From the NCBI RefSeq assembly GCF_004337985.1, contig NW_021940918.1, forward strand, positions 3,875,285 through 3,939,284: a DNA stretch of 64,000 bases. The letters are read 5' to 3'. Origin of the DNA: Pyricularia pennisetigena. Its lineage: Eukaryota > Ascomycota > Sordariomycetes > Magnaporthales > Pyriculariaceae. A program made the position numbers and the translations under genes. Below, piece by piece: positions 12,001-23,683 of this stretch. Every line of letters begins with the position of its first letter. Within the stretch, counting starts at the first letter, position 1. The notes beneath the pieces were generated by a model. It saw only the letters and a program-made list of their open reading frames with translations, was not told the origin of the DNA and ran no database searches.

Positions 12001-12998
12001 CAATCAAAACTGATCAACCCAGTCTAGGCGAGCCAGTCAAAATAAAATATGGGCAGATGGGGATAAAGAAAAACAAACAGCGACGCGATTCAATATAGGC
12101 TCGGCCCGGCCGGCACAATGGTTGGCGCGCTTGTTTTATCCTTTATTTTTTATCGCGTCTGCAACTTTTGTGTATTCTTTCCCTAGACGCATTGGTCGGT
12201 TCTACTGAGGCATTTCGAGTCACCGCTACCGATTTGTCTTGGCCGGGGGATCTGTGTAGCTTCAAAACTGGCCTATAAGTAAGAAACAATCCCGCTACCA
12301 TTTACCGACCTACTTTGCAGATCGAATCATGGGCGGATGACCGGCAGCCCATTAGGAATTTTTCCGGCTCGAGGATGGAGCCCAATTGCATCACAATGGT
12401 CAGTCAAGCCGGGTTGAAAGAGAGAAAGGGCACGCGACATCGGCCTGTGGGATGAGTGACGCTCATCGGATTGATTGGCAAGACGTCAACTCTGTGGAAG
12501 CCAATTACTCTAGTAGCCGTGCATTAAGAAACGCGGACAGCATGCAGATGCTGTCACAGAGATTGCTTACTTATTCAACAATCGCCTGCAGGGCTTGGGT
12601 GACTGAGGCTACATTCACCTGCAGCCATGAACCCAATTCGCATACCATCAAATACCTGTACCTTGTAGCTACCACGTACCTACTGCCGACGTACTTGACA
12701 AAAATCGGGCATATCCTAGCCCCTGTGGCTACCAAGCCTTTCAAGCCTATATGAGTGGCCCCACTAGCGTCGGCTGTCGAAGGCAGTCAAAAGTGGATTT
12801 GATTACCAAACTCTGCACAAGCCACGATGTGCATCCACCCTTGATGACGATGACAACTCTAATCCAGCCAGTCCGCCGGCGTCCCAGTGTAGCAACACAT
12901 GGTAAAAAAACCAGAATTATTCTGTTGCTACACAGCTAAGATTATACATTGAATATATTTTCGGTCCGACCCTTTCTCAATATTCCCTGCTTGCAACA
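12001..12998. promoter_or_regulatory. Divergent spacer between CDF transporter and sirtuin genes
   Basis: This 1 kb spacer lies between divergent starts and should hold both promoters. It has several AT-rich blocks (for example 12040-12080 and 12140-12180). I see no coding sequence beyond random short frames. Confidence 0.45.
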
Positions 12999-14228
12999 AT
13001 GTCAGGTCCGGCTTTGCGCAAGCCTTTAATGCGCATCCCTTACACCGATGTGTTTGCCTCACCGCGCATATTTCCCGTGAATGCCAAGACGACCAATGGA
13101 GCTGTAGAAGCCCTTCTGGAATTCCTCGCGGCGCCATCCGCGAACGGCCCGTCGACCACCACATGTCTGACGGGTGCTGGTCTGTCCGTAGCTTCGGGGC
13201 TTGCGGATTATCGCGGCGACAAGGGAACATACCGCGTCAACAAGTCCTACAGGCCGATATATCATCACGAATTCCTGGCCAGCCATGCCGCCCGCCGGAG
13301 ATATTGGGCGCGGTCCTTTCTGGGCTGGACCTCGCTGCAGAATGCGAGACCAAACGCTGCGCACAGAGCGATAGCAGACCTTGCAAAAATGGGCGTGGTT
13401 TCGTCTGTCGTTACGCAGAACGTCGACGGACTCCATCACGCCGCGGCTGAAGGTTTGGCAGTTGCATCTGGAAGGCCGAACATTGTGGAGCTCCATGGCT
13501 ATCTCCGGGCGTTGGTGTGCACCAGCTGCAAGACCGAGTATCCCCGAGATTTATTCCAAGAGAATCTAGCTCGGCTCAATCCTGCCTGGGCGGCATTTCT
13601 AGAGGAGGCCGTAGCCTCGGGGGCCCTAGGGACCGAAGATCCGGCAGAGCGGAGAGCTAAGGGTATAAAGGCGAACCCAGATGGAGATGTCGACCTGCCA
13701 GATGCTCCGTACACCACTTTCAGATATCCCGCATGCCCCACCTGTCTGGCACATCCGCCACAATTGAGTAATGGCGAGGTAGCAAAGATTGAGGTGGACA
13801 AGGACGGGGCGTGGGAGTCGCCCAGTAACGCCGGCATTCTGAAACCAGCAGTGGTCATGTTTGGTGAAAGTATCGCTGGGAGCGTCAAGGCTGCTGCCGA
13901 AGAGGCAGTCACAGGGGCAGGCAAGCTTATGATCCTGGGGACGTCCCTGGCAACATACTCTGCTTGGCGACTTGCAAAGTTGGCAAAGGACAAAGGCAAA
14001 CCCATTGCCATCGTGAACATGGGGGGAGTGAGAGGAGAGGATGCTTTTTTTGTAGATATAGACCACCAGCAGACAGGAGCAGAAGGGGTCAGAGTCGAGA
14101 TGCCGACCGAGGTCATTTTGCCTGCACTGGTGGAAGCACTCGGGCGGACATCGACTGGGGCGGCTTCCAATGCTCAGCCGGGATACGATCACCAAGATTC
14201 GGCGGTGTTCAAAGATATGTTGTCATAG
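12999..14228 (+). CDS. NAD-dependent protein deacylase, SIRT4-like sirtuin
   Basis: This is an intronless 409-aa Sir2-family enzyme, which uses NAD to remove acyl groups from lysine or to transfer ADP-ribose. It shows the NAD-binding GAGLS motif (residues 59-63) followed by GLADYRG, the TQNVDG motif (139-144), catalytic His in ELHG (H166), and zinc ligands C174/C177 and C246/C249. A KPAVVMFGE motif and a GTSLATYSAWRL segment follow. ADYRG and the spacing favour class II (SIRT4-like, often mitochondrial) over nuclear Sir2. The segment between the two Cys pairs is about 68 residues, longer than usual, with an Ala/Glu-rich insertion. The start ATG at 12999 has CAACAATG context. Confidence 0.92.
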   Translation: MSGPALRKPLMRIPYTDVFASPRIFPVNAKTTNGAVEALLEFLAAPSANGPSTTTCLTGAGLSVASGLADYRGDKGTYRVNKSYRPIYHHEFLASHAARRRYWARSFLGWTSLQNARPNAAHRAIADLAKMGVVSSVVTQNVDGLHHAAAEGLAVASGRPNIVELHGYLRALVCTSCKTEYPRDLFQENLARLNPAWAAFLEEAVASGALGTEDPAERRAKGIKANPDGDVDLPDAPYTTFRYPACPTCLAHPPQLSNGEVAKIEVDKDGAWESPSNAGILKPAVVMFGESIAGSVKAAAEEAVTGAGKLMILGTSLATYSAWRLAKLAKDKGKPIAIVNMGGVRGEDAFFVDIDHQQTGAEGVRVEMPTEVILPALVEALGRTSTGAASNAQPGYDHQDSAVFKDMLS

Positions 14229-14253
14229 ACTGTAAGATCAGACTGCTCAGAGA

Positions 14254-14911
14254 CTAAAAGAACTCGGCGCTGGACGTCCTCCTTGGCTTAGGCTCAGAGT
14301 TCTGTTCGGTGTCTTCAGCTGCGGCTGGTTCTGTTGATGCTTGTTTCTTCTGGCGCTTCGACTTGGGTTTTGGGGTGCTGTTTTCGATCTCTCGGAGGAC
14401 TAGACACGTGTTAGACGTTTGAGCCCGACGCTATTATCGTTTGGAGATCCATACCATCTTCCCACTCTTGTTCCTTTTGTTGATCGCCTGCGCCCAAAGC
14501 CCGCTCAACATCGACTTTCTCTCCCTTCTGCAGCTTTTCAACCACCTCACGAAGCAGACCTATCCTGACATCCGACTGTCGCATAAAGTTTTCAAAGTTC
14601 CTGCGCAAGGCTATCATCTGGATAGACATCGACCCAATGAACAGGAAAATGACAATGTAAAAGGTAGCTGGGTTCCAGTCCTTGGACTTTGTCTTTCGCA
14701 GCTTCATGCGATTATTCGAGCGAAACGGCTTAGGTATTAAGTTTTTCCAAAACTCGGTGCTGAAAACTGTTTGCGGTCCTGGACCATAGTTGATTTGCCG
14801 GATGCCACCGTATTGCCTTGCGAGCTGTGCAGAGTGGACTGGCGAAAGTATAGCGTTGAGGGCCTTGGAGCCTCGGGGCGAGAATAGGCTGATTGCACGT
14901 AGCCCGGACAT
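14254..14911 (-). CDS. DUF5321 mitochondrial-type membrane protein
   Basis: Exons 14911-14455 and 14399-14254 (intron GTATGG..CTAG with CTAAC branch) give 200 aa. The segment with LIPKPFR, then SKDWNPATFYIVIFLFIGSMSIQMIAL and a following charged helix matches the fungal DUF5321 family as I know it. The hydrophobic stretch is a single transmembrane helix at roughly residues 90-110. The Arg/Ser-rich N-terminus looks like a mitochondrial presequence. The C-terminal exon is charged and low complexity (KPKSKRQKKQ). The function of the family is unknown to me. The upstream in-frame TTG at 15007 is not a credible start; ATG at 14911 has AAAATGTC context. It is divergent from the separase gene. Confidence 0.82.
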
Positions 14912-15507
14912 TTTCGGAGCGTAGGATATTCGGAATCGACGGGGGCTTGCTCGTACAAGGCAAGATGTGCTGGAAAAAACTGTGATGTTGGAAGTGTTCG
15001 TCGTCAACGGTTTAGATGCTCAACTTAGACAACACAAAAAAAAAAAAATGAAAGAAGGGTACAATGGCTTGGTTCTCAACCGCGGAGCTGTCCGGGTTGG
15101 CTTGGCGCGTTGAAATCTTGACCCCTGCACTCGCCAGAGATCCATGGTGGGGCCGTTGCCCTGTCAACGGATTTGCCGATTTGTCAATCTGATTAGAGGC
15201 TCGCACAGTATTAAACAAACGAATGGGTCGCGAGTCTAGCCCAGGGACTAGGGCAAGACGGCGGGTCTCGGAAACAGCGCGCCGGAGACAAACAATCAAT
15301 CGTCAAATGGATCTTTGAACGGTTAACATTTTTGTTGGCTTGCTAGTATATGCTCATTGCGATGCTTCGCGATCGTCACTCGTTCTGTTCCTGACAGCTA
15401 CTAGAATATAGCTTTTCCATGGGCTACAAACACTGCTTTTTTTGTTTTGTTTTTTGGTCAGTAGGATATGATTAGGAACCAGGTTGTTTAACGCGTTGCT
15501 TTCTTAC
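14912..15507. promoter_or_regulatory. Divergent spacer between DUF5321 gene and separase
   Basis: About 600 bp serve both genes. An A12 tract lies near 15037-15048 and a T-rich stretch at 15437-15455 precedes the separase start. No coding sequence is recognised. Confidence 0.45.
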
Positions 15508-18500
15508 ATGGCATCCACTCCTCAGGCGCAGGCGGACTCAGTCCTATCTGCAGTCTCATCCATATCGACATGTTCATCGGCTACTGTCGTTCTGCTCAAG
15601 AACCTGCTTATACCAAATGACGCGATTGACCCTACCAAACCTTCGACCGCAAACGAGACGCGCACAACAAAGAGTACCCGAACAACCAAGGCCTCAACTG
15701 CCAAAACCCCAGCCAAGAAGGCAGAAAAATCTGCGCCGGACGGTCTAGGTCTCACCTCAAAGGAGCGCGCAGGACTCGCCACCAAGGTTGTGAATGCGAC
15801 CTTGAAGACACTCGGCGATGCTGCAAAACCTGCATCTGCCGCGGCAGCCCAGCCGCCGGCCGAGGCCCAAGGTCTTGCCAAGAAGGCATCCCGGGCTGCG
15901 CTGCGACGATCGAGCTCTGCACCGATGACGCCTCTCAACCCACGAACCCTGAACAGGACCTCCTCCTCGCCCACGAAACCAGCTCCACGGCCGACCTCTT
16001 CATCATCCGCAGCAGCAACGGCCAGGTCCAATGGCTGCCTGGCCGTTGTAGAATGCGCGCGCGTAGCTTTCAGTGCGCTCAGGGGGCTTCAGGCCACGGG
16101 AGAGACAAAACTACCTGAACTACAGTTGGAGAATGGTCTTTCTGCGCTCGCAAGTCGGCTAGTCGCAGTTGGGATGCTGGATCAGGCGGTCAAGGAGCTT
16201 CGCCATCTAAAGCAGCGATTGGACTCCCTCTTGGGATCATCCACTGCAGCTGCCCCGGCTCCTAAGAAAAAGACGGCGAGGGCTGCGCAGTCGGAAACGG
16301 CAGCTCCAGTTGCCCGCGTGTCAGACATTCTTGACTTTGGTGTGATGCAGCTTGAAAACGCCGGAGCAATCACTGAACTGGTTATATCGACGCAGTTGCT
16401 GGCCCTCAGGGTGCTCTCGCTAATGAAGAAGCCGCAACATACTCAACCTGCTGTCGAATACCTCAAAGATGCTACCAAAATATCACCCCTCGGCCTGCTG
16501 CTCGCATCCGTGGAATGTGGTCTCAAGACCCCTGACAAGGCCGCTCGGCAGCTGGAGACATTCTCTCAGCTCCTGTTGTCCCTCTCGCCGAGTGTGTCGA
16601 GCAAGGTCGATTCTGAAGCATGTGAGCCGCGTCTAAACATCTCGCCCTCGGCCGCGTTCGAGGTGCATGTCCTTGGATTGGAAGCAAGGACACACTGGTG
16701 GAGCTTGGCTGGGCACAAAGGTGACGTTGATAAGGACATAATCCAGCCATTATGGAGGTGTCTCGGGGCTTATGTTCGAAGAAAGCCCGCCGCGGATGAG
16801 TCGTTGTATCTCAGCTGTGCAGACGCCGTTCAACGCGTCGTTCAGTTGGCCAAGGATAAGGGTTTCAAGCCGACCGAGTCCTTCAAATCGCCATTAGCCA
16901 GTTTATATCAGGCCCTCGGGGCTATGGCAAGGGAGTCAAGGCAGTACCAGGAGGCAGCTATCTGGATCAAACGACTAAAGGGACTGTTACAGCCCAATGA
17001 GGACTCGGACACCAGCCGTTGTTCCGTCGCGGCCCTACTACTCTCCGTTCAGCTCAAGGATGCCGAACAGTGTGCCGAGAGCGAGAACCTGCTACGCGAA
17101 GTACTAGAGGGTATCCAAGGCGTACTCAAGGGGAACACCAGTGATCTGGAGAGCCTGCTCACAAATGTGAATCTTGCCAGACGATCGGCAATGAACGCAT
17201 TAGTAGACCATGAGTCAATACCTACTTCCTCAAAACGACTCATGGAAGAGCTCGTTCTCCAATGTCCCAAGTTCTGTCTAAGATGGCTGGGAAAACCTAT
17301 ACCTGCCAGTGGAAGCACCAAGGATTTTGTGAGCTACGAACAGCGGCGACAAACTCTGGCTACGATGCTGCAACATATGCTCGATTCGGCATTCTTGGTG
17401 CTCAAGATCCTTATGGACGAAAAACGAGTTTGCTGGACGCAAATGGACTCCATCCTAGCTGACTGCCTCACATTCCTTGATTACATGGGAGATGCAGCAC
17501 CCAAGCCTGGGTCTCCAGGCAACTCGCCCTATGTCAAAATGTCACTTTTCCACTGGATCCACTACAGTTCACTTGTCGAGTCTAGCAAAGACCCCAAAGA
17601 CCCGGAGCCGCTCAGAGCACTGCGCCGATCCATCGAGTGCGTCAAGCATCGCCCTGCAGCCGAGAAGGAAAAGACGCAGTTTGCTATGAAACTCGAACGC
17701 ATGGCTGAGCTCTGTCAATCCTTGGGTCGCATTAGCGAGGCTCTTGGGGCACTACAAACACTCAGGTCCGCATTGATAGAGGATGGGGCGCTCGATGAGG
17801 TTGTTCAAGCCTCGACAAGCCTACCCCCTGCCCTTGCCTGGAAGTGCAGTCCTAAAACAGCCAGTCTTTCACGAATCTTGACATCTATCGCGAAGCTAGA
17901 GCAGATTTGGATAGACTGGTCAGTCGATATGACGGAACTGGAACAGATGGCTGTTCGGGAACATCGATTACACTTCATTCTCATGAAAAGTGACCGTATG
18001 CTTCCCACGATGACTGATAAAACGGTCGAATCACTACTCACGAAGTATTACCCCACGAGACATCCGATATGCCGCCTGCGAACGCTTTTATGTCTTTTTG
18101 TTGTCCATCTCGACAACTCGGATGAACTCCCGGCAATAGAGTCTCAGATCGAGGCTGTCGTCGGCCTGATTAAGAAGTCTGGTTTCGGAGAAGACTCGGC
18201 TCTGAGTAGCTATATGGAGCATTACAGGGCCTACTACAAGTCGCTTTCTGCCATGAAATCCCAAACACCGGACCTTGATCGTATTGAGCAGTCCATTCGT
18301 CAGTGGAAAACGATCACGGAAGCATGCTTAACACCCGCGGACTTGAAAAGACGCATTGACGATGCCTCTCATCTCGTTCGTCACCTACAGTCACTAATAG
18401 ACTTTTCCAAGACAATGGGGCAAGACTCTCTCCAACTCTCTGCTCTCGAGCTTGTAACAAAAATCTCGGAGTTACTGGAAGAATCGGACACCGACGTCCG

Positions 18501-21500
18501 GCTTGCGTCAAACTCCAGACTAGCATTGCTCTATGCCAGTACGGGTCGATCCTCTCTGGCCCACAAAGCTCTCGAAGCTGGCTTGAAGTTTGCCCAGGAA
18601 AAAGAGGTTGTCTCTCGGGAGAGCATCGCAAATTTTCACCTTGCTTTTGCTGAGTTCCAACTGTTCACTGGTAACTTGAACGAGGCGTGCGTACAAAAGC
18701 CACCAGGACCCTTTCTTTTGATTTTTTTTTTTTTCGTATTTTGAAACTAACAACTTGGCTATTAGAGAGGTGCACTTCAAGCAAGCTCAGAAACATGCTA
18801 CAGATGTATCCAACAATTCGATAGCCAGGTCTCAGCGCAGAGATCTGATAACATATGCATCGCTACTACAGTCAATGATAGCCTCTAAGAAAGGCGAGGC
18901 ACACCACGCTTTGGTCCATGCAAGGGAGACAGTTCGTATTCTCTTTCGAGAATGGACGAAACTCGAAAGAGCCGCATTGAGCTCACCGACAACGGATCAA
19001 GCAAATGAAAGCCAGGGCAGTATAAGCCTCGTGGCATCTGTGGCTGGGGCTCCAAGCTCGGGATCTGGCGATTCGACGGTCACCGCTGGGCCGGAGTTTT
19101 GGAGACTTTTTCATCCATTGTTCCGCAGCTTGTCTCACTTGTCCTCTGTTTATGCCCACCTGGGAATGTTCCAAGAAACGGTATACTACGCGGAACAAGC
19201 ACAGAAACTTGCACAGACCACAGGTGCCAGGCTCTACTTGGCCCAGTGCGAGTCCTGGATGGCTTCCGTGTACTTGAGAGCAGGCAAGCTGCAGCGATCG
19301 CTCGAGCTTGCGAACTTGTCGAGCTCCAAACTTCTTGGTGGTGACCAGTCATGCACAGCCGTGGCCCTAGCATGTCAGCTCGGAGGGCTTTACCGCGATC
19401 TGGAGCAATTTGAAGCAGAGCTCAGGATGATCCAACGCGCTGAGGAGACACTGCTCGCCATCGACAGGGAAATCGCCGAGGTGGCCGAGAAGGAGGCTGA
19501 AGATGAAGATAAAGAACCGGCCTCATCAATGGCGCGTAAAGGCACTGCGAGAACCGCCAAGCTGCCGATCAGGGAGAAGCCAGCCGCGAGACAAGCCACA
19601 CGAAAGGCTGCTGCAACCACAACAAGTGCGCGCAGGACAACCAAGAAGGCTGCACCAGCAGTTGAGAGCACAACCGCGTCATCAGTCCCTGCACCGTCAG
19701 AGTCCACCGACATCATCATCTCTACCTTGAAGGCATCCCTAGCAGTGCACAAGGCTGTCTCGTTTGTCAACAAAAAAGACTGGAACGCTGCAAAAGAGAC
19801 GCTTCAAAAGTCTCAAGCTCTGACGAAGCTGGCGAGGGGCAAACTTGGAGAAATGTTGGCGCAAGCAATGTGCCACTTTGGTCAGTGTCAGGAGCAAATG
19901 ACAAGGGATGCAGTTTTCTCAGTCATACAGGACTCGACGCTCTCGTTTCCTGCAGTTTGCAAAGGTGCTTCCGATCGCCCGTCGCCCGCCAAACCCACAC
20001 AGCCTCAGAAAGGGAGGTCTGCCGCTGGTGCTGCCAGCAAGCGTCACCCTGACTTTCTCGTTAATCTCCAAGCCGCCCATGACTGTCTTGTGGAGGCCCA
20101 TTCGATCGCTGTCGTCTCGGGAGATGCGGCCATGGTGCACCGGATAGCTGTAATGCTACAGAGCACCGTGCTGATCCTTTCAGCGACGGGTACATCAAAA
20201 CCTCGCCTCGTGGGATCTCAAGATTTGGCAACCTGTTCGGTCGAAGCGGCGCAGAACCTTACATGGAGGAGGGAGCGCAAAGCGTTGCTTCTGGAGAAGC
20301 ACGCCATCAGGAACGAGGCACTTGAGTGGCCGATGCCGATCAGCCTGGGAGATTCTTCTCCAGGTGGACGTTTGAGTCTGGCCCCCGTTGCGGATATGAG
20401 CCGCTTTCAGCGTGACTACATTGACATAATCCCCAAGGACTGGACGGTAATCTCGGTCTCGCTAAGTGACAACAAGCACGACTTGTGTATCTCGCGCCTA
20501 CAGGCAGGTCATACCCCTTTTGTCATTCGCCTACCACTCGAGCGCGCAACTTCTCGCGACACGGACAACGAATCGTTCAACTACCAGACAGGCCGCGCCG
20601 AACTGCTCGAAATCATTGAACTTGCCAACGCGAGCTGCCACGACGCTCGAGACATGTCGGCCAAGGGCGCCAAAACGGCTTGGTGGGCCCACAGAGAGGA
20701 GCTCGATGGACGTCTGAAGGGCTTGCTCGACAATGTTGAGCAGGTATGGCTCGGTGGCTTCAAGGGGATTTTTTCCCAACAAAAGCGCTGTTCTGAGCTG
20801 CTCGCACGGTTCCAGAAGAGCTTTACTCACATTCTGGACAAGCACCTGCCATCCAGGAAGCAAGTCTGGGGCAAAAGGTCAAAAGCGGCCTCGGCTTCCG
20901 CGTCCACGGCTAACAAGGTTACGCTTGATCCTCGAATCCTGGAACTCTTTGTGGGTTTGGGAGACGTCACTGATCCCGACTGTGCTGATCTTGACGATGC
21001 TCTGAACGACCTGCTCTACTTTGTCGTGGATATCCTGCAGTTCCATGGCGAGCCTAATGCCTATGATGAGATTGACTTTGACGCAATGAGCGTTGATACC
21101 TTTGACGCTCTACACTCATACTACACGGCGATGAAAGAGACGAACGGCAGAAAGGGCTCAACTGAAAATAGAAACGCCCATACTGTCCTTGTCTTGGACA
21201 AGGCTTTGCACGTGTTTCCGTGGGAGTCCCTACCTTGCATGGAGGGTAACGCTGTCTCTCGTGTTCCCTCCCTAGAATGCCTCCGGCGACTGCTACTCGA
21301 TAGAAAAAGACCAGAGACAACAACGGAGGAGCACCCGAACCTTCCTTTGAGCGGGAGGCACGTCTCCCGAAACTCAGGCACATGGATCCTCAACCCTGGC
21401 GGCGATCTCAAGACAACACAGACCACCTTTGAGACATCTCTCGCGTCGTCTCTTGGAAAGCAGAGCAACTGGCACGGCATGGTCGGGCGCGTCCCCACCG

Positions 21501-22015
21501 AGTCCGAGTTCGAAGAGGCGCTCCGCAGCAGGGACATCCTACTCTACTTTGGGCACGGCAGCGGCGCGCAGTACATTAGAGGCAGGACGGTTCGCCGGCT
21601 CCAGGGAGGCTGCCGGGCCGCGGTCCTGCTCTGGGGCTGCAGCTCGGCGTCTCTGGCTGAGGCGGGCGACTTTGAGACGCATGGTCCCGTGTGGAACTAC
21701 CTGATGGCGGGCTGTCCGGCCGTCACGGGTACGCTGTGGGACGTGACGGACCGCGACATCGACCGGCTGGCAGTCAGGGTCTTTGAGGAGTGGGGACTGG
21801 TCGGCGAAGGTGTCTTTAAGGAGGAGGCAAAGACCAGGGGCGGCAAGAGGACCGCCGTGGCGAGCGCTGACAGAGAGGTAGCGCCGGCGGCGAGGGAGCC
21901 CCACACCTCTCTGGTACAGGCCGTGGCCAAGGCGAGGGATGTCTGCAGGTTCAGGTACCTGACCGCGGCGGCGGTCTGCGTCTACGGTATACCTGTTTAC
22001 TTGGATGATGAATAA
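15508..22015 (+). CDS. ESP1: Separase (peptidase C50)
   Basis: Separase is the caspase-like cysteine protease that cleaves the cohesin kleisin at anaphase onset. Exons 15508-18686 and 18766-22015 give 2142 aa, in the usual range for fungal separases. The catalytic dyad is clear: His1990 in YFGHGSGAQY and Cys2018 in LLWGCSS, followed by a GTLWDVTDRDIDR segment. The long N-terminal part is alpha-helical and TPR-like, with two Lys/Thr/Ala-rich disordered inserts (about residues 45-75 and 230-270) and a third near 19500-19680 nt. The single intron (GTGCGT..TTAG, branch CTAAC) contains 13-14 T in a row. An upstream TTG frame at 15484 is ignored; ATG at 15508 is the first ATG in frame. Confidence 0.95.
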
Positions 22016-22036
22016 TGAGGCAACACGGGCGGCTTG

Positions 22037-22039
<3 letters not shown>

Positions 22040-22082
<43 letters not shown>
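22040..22082. repeat. Poly-T run of 43
   Basis: An unbroken run of 43 T begins 25 nt after the separase stop codon, in the 3' UTR. A second block at 22244-22280 is T12-C-A24, able to form an A/T hairpin. Confidence 0.9.
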
Positions 22083-22085
<3 letters not shown>

Positions 22086-23628
22086 TTAGTGTAATAATCT
22101 TGTGTTCTGGGTATTGATGGTATTGGGCTACTAATAGGTTGGCATAGCTTCACTCCCTGTTTTGTTTAACTGGTGCATAGATTACAGCAAGATACCCTCA
22201 TTCCCCACGAATGGCAATTGAAAACGACCCAATTTTAATTCTCTTTTTTTTTTTTCAAAAAAAAAAAAAAAAAAAAAAAATTATTATTGGTTGGTTCCGG
22301 TGGGTATGTCACATTATCACCCTTCATCGGATACCTTGTCCAGGTTGATGTGAAAGAGGTGGTGGCACGGAATGCGGGTTGAGTGTACGCAGTAAGCAGA
22401 GCGTAGCAACCATGATCAACGGGGCCAGTACCGTACACATTTTCTTCCCGATAAAAGACGGGCTGAACATACACATACGTACATTTAAGCTTGGCAGTCT
22501 GGTAATCGGACAATTTTTCCCCATGGGATCGAAATCTGCAACTATGGCCCCACATATTCTTTTTTTCTTTTTTCGGAAATTTAACTAACCTTTGCTTTTG
22601 GCAATCACTCACTTGCTTTTTCTTTCTTTCTCTTTTCTTGTTTCGTTTATTGTTTTCTTGGATCGTCTATGAGGGGAAACGAACCAAAAAAGAATGGGGA
22701 CCAAAGGGGGTTGTAAATCAGGCCCCACCGGTGACGCCTATATTTGGAGAGGCTGTGTGTATGTGTCCGACCTTTTTCGGATTGCATTGCAAAAAAAAGT
22801 CCTTGCATTGTTTTCACTCCCGCGCATGATACACACCCCCCTCCCCCTCCTCTTCACATAGCCGGTTCATTTAGCATTTTTAGCCCTGATCTTTCCAGAT
22901 GGGATTTTTTTTCTGGGTTTAATTTGAGCTTTGTTTTAATGCAGGAAAATCTCCTTTTTCTCCGATGGGCGAAAGTGGGGGGGGGGGCGAGTGTATTTGT
23001 ACCCGTGGCTGGTTTTATACGGGCCCTTCGTATAGCAGTTCTTTGTTTTTTTTTTTTTTCTTTTTTTGTGGTTGCCTTGCTGATCAGCATCGGGATGCTC
23101 CCGGATGTATACATCTTCTGATCAACGGAGGATGGTATCAAAGAGGCAGGAGCGGACGGGGATCCAACGGATGAAACTGGGGCTTGTTTAAGAGAGTGAG
23201 CGAGGTATCAGTTGCGGGTTGCATCAAGCCTTTGTCTATAGGCAGATGCGGACAGTCGGTTCTCTTTATCCAATCAAGGTTTTTTTTCTTCTTTGTAACA
23301 GCCACCGTCATTCTTCCCAATTTGCGGTCGTGGGTAGCACGAGGCCTTGAAAGGGACCACTTTTATTTATTTATTTTATGTGTTTATTCAAGCCCTATAC
23401 GTCCCTGTCTTCTTGTACTTGCGTGCAAGGGAACCGAACGCGTTCTCGGCTGCATCGGAAAAGCTGAATGGACTGGCAGCGTGACACTGGCACATTAAAG
23501 CTTTTAGAGTGTGACTGGGCTGGGAGGGAGTGTCGGTTTGTTTAAAGTCCGGGTATTAGTGCGAGTCAAGATGCAAATCGGGAGTAAAACAAAATATATT
23601 GTGTATTATGGTTTGCGCTAGTCAATTG

Positions 23629-23630
<2 letters not shown>

Positions 23631-23680
<50 letters not shown>

Positions 23681-23683
23681 GTG
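23631..23683. repeat. (GT)n microsatellite
   Basis: About 26 GT units with one GC interruption near 23675. It is a likely length-variable marker in the gene-free spacer. Confidence 0.92.
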
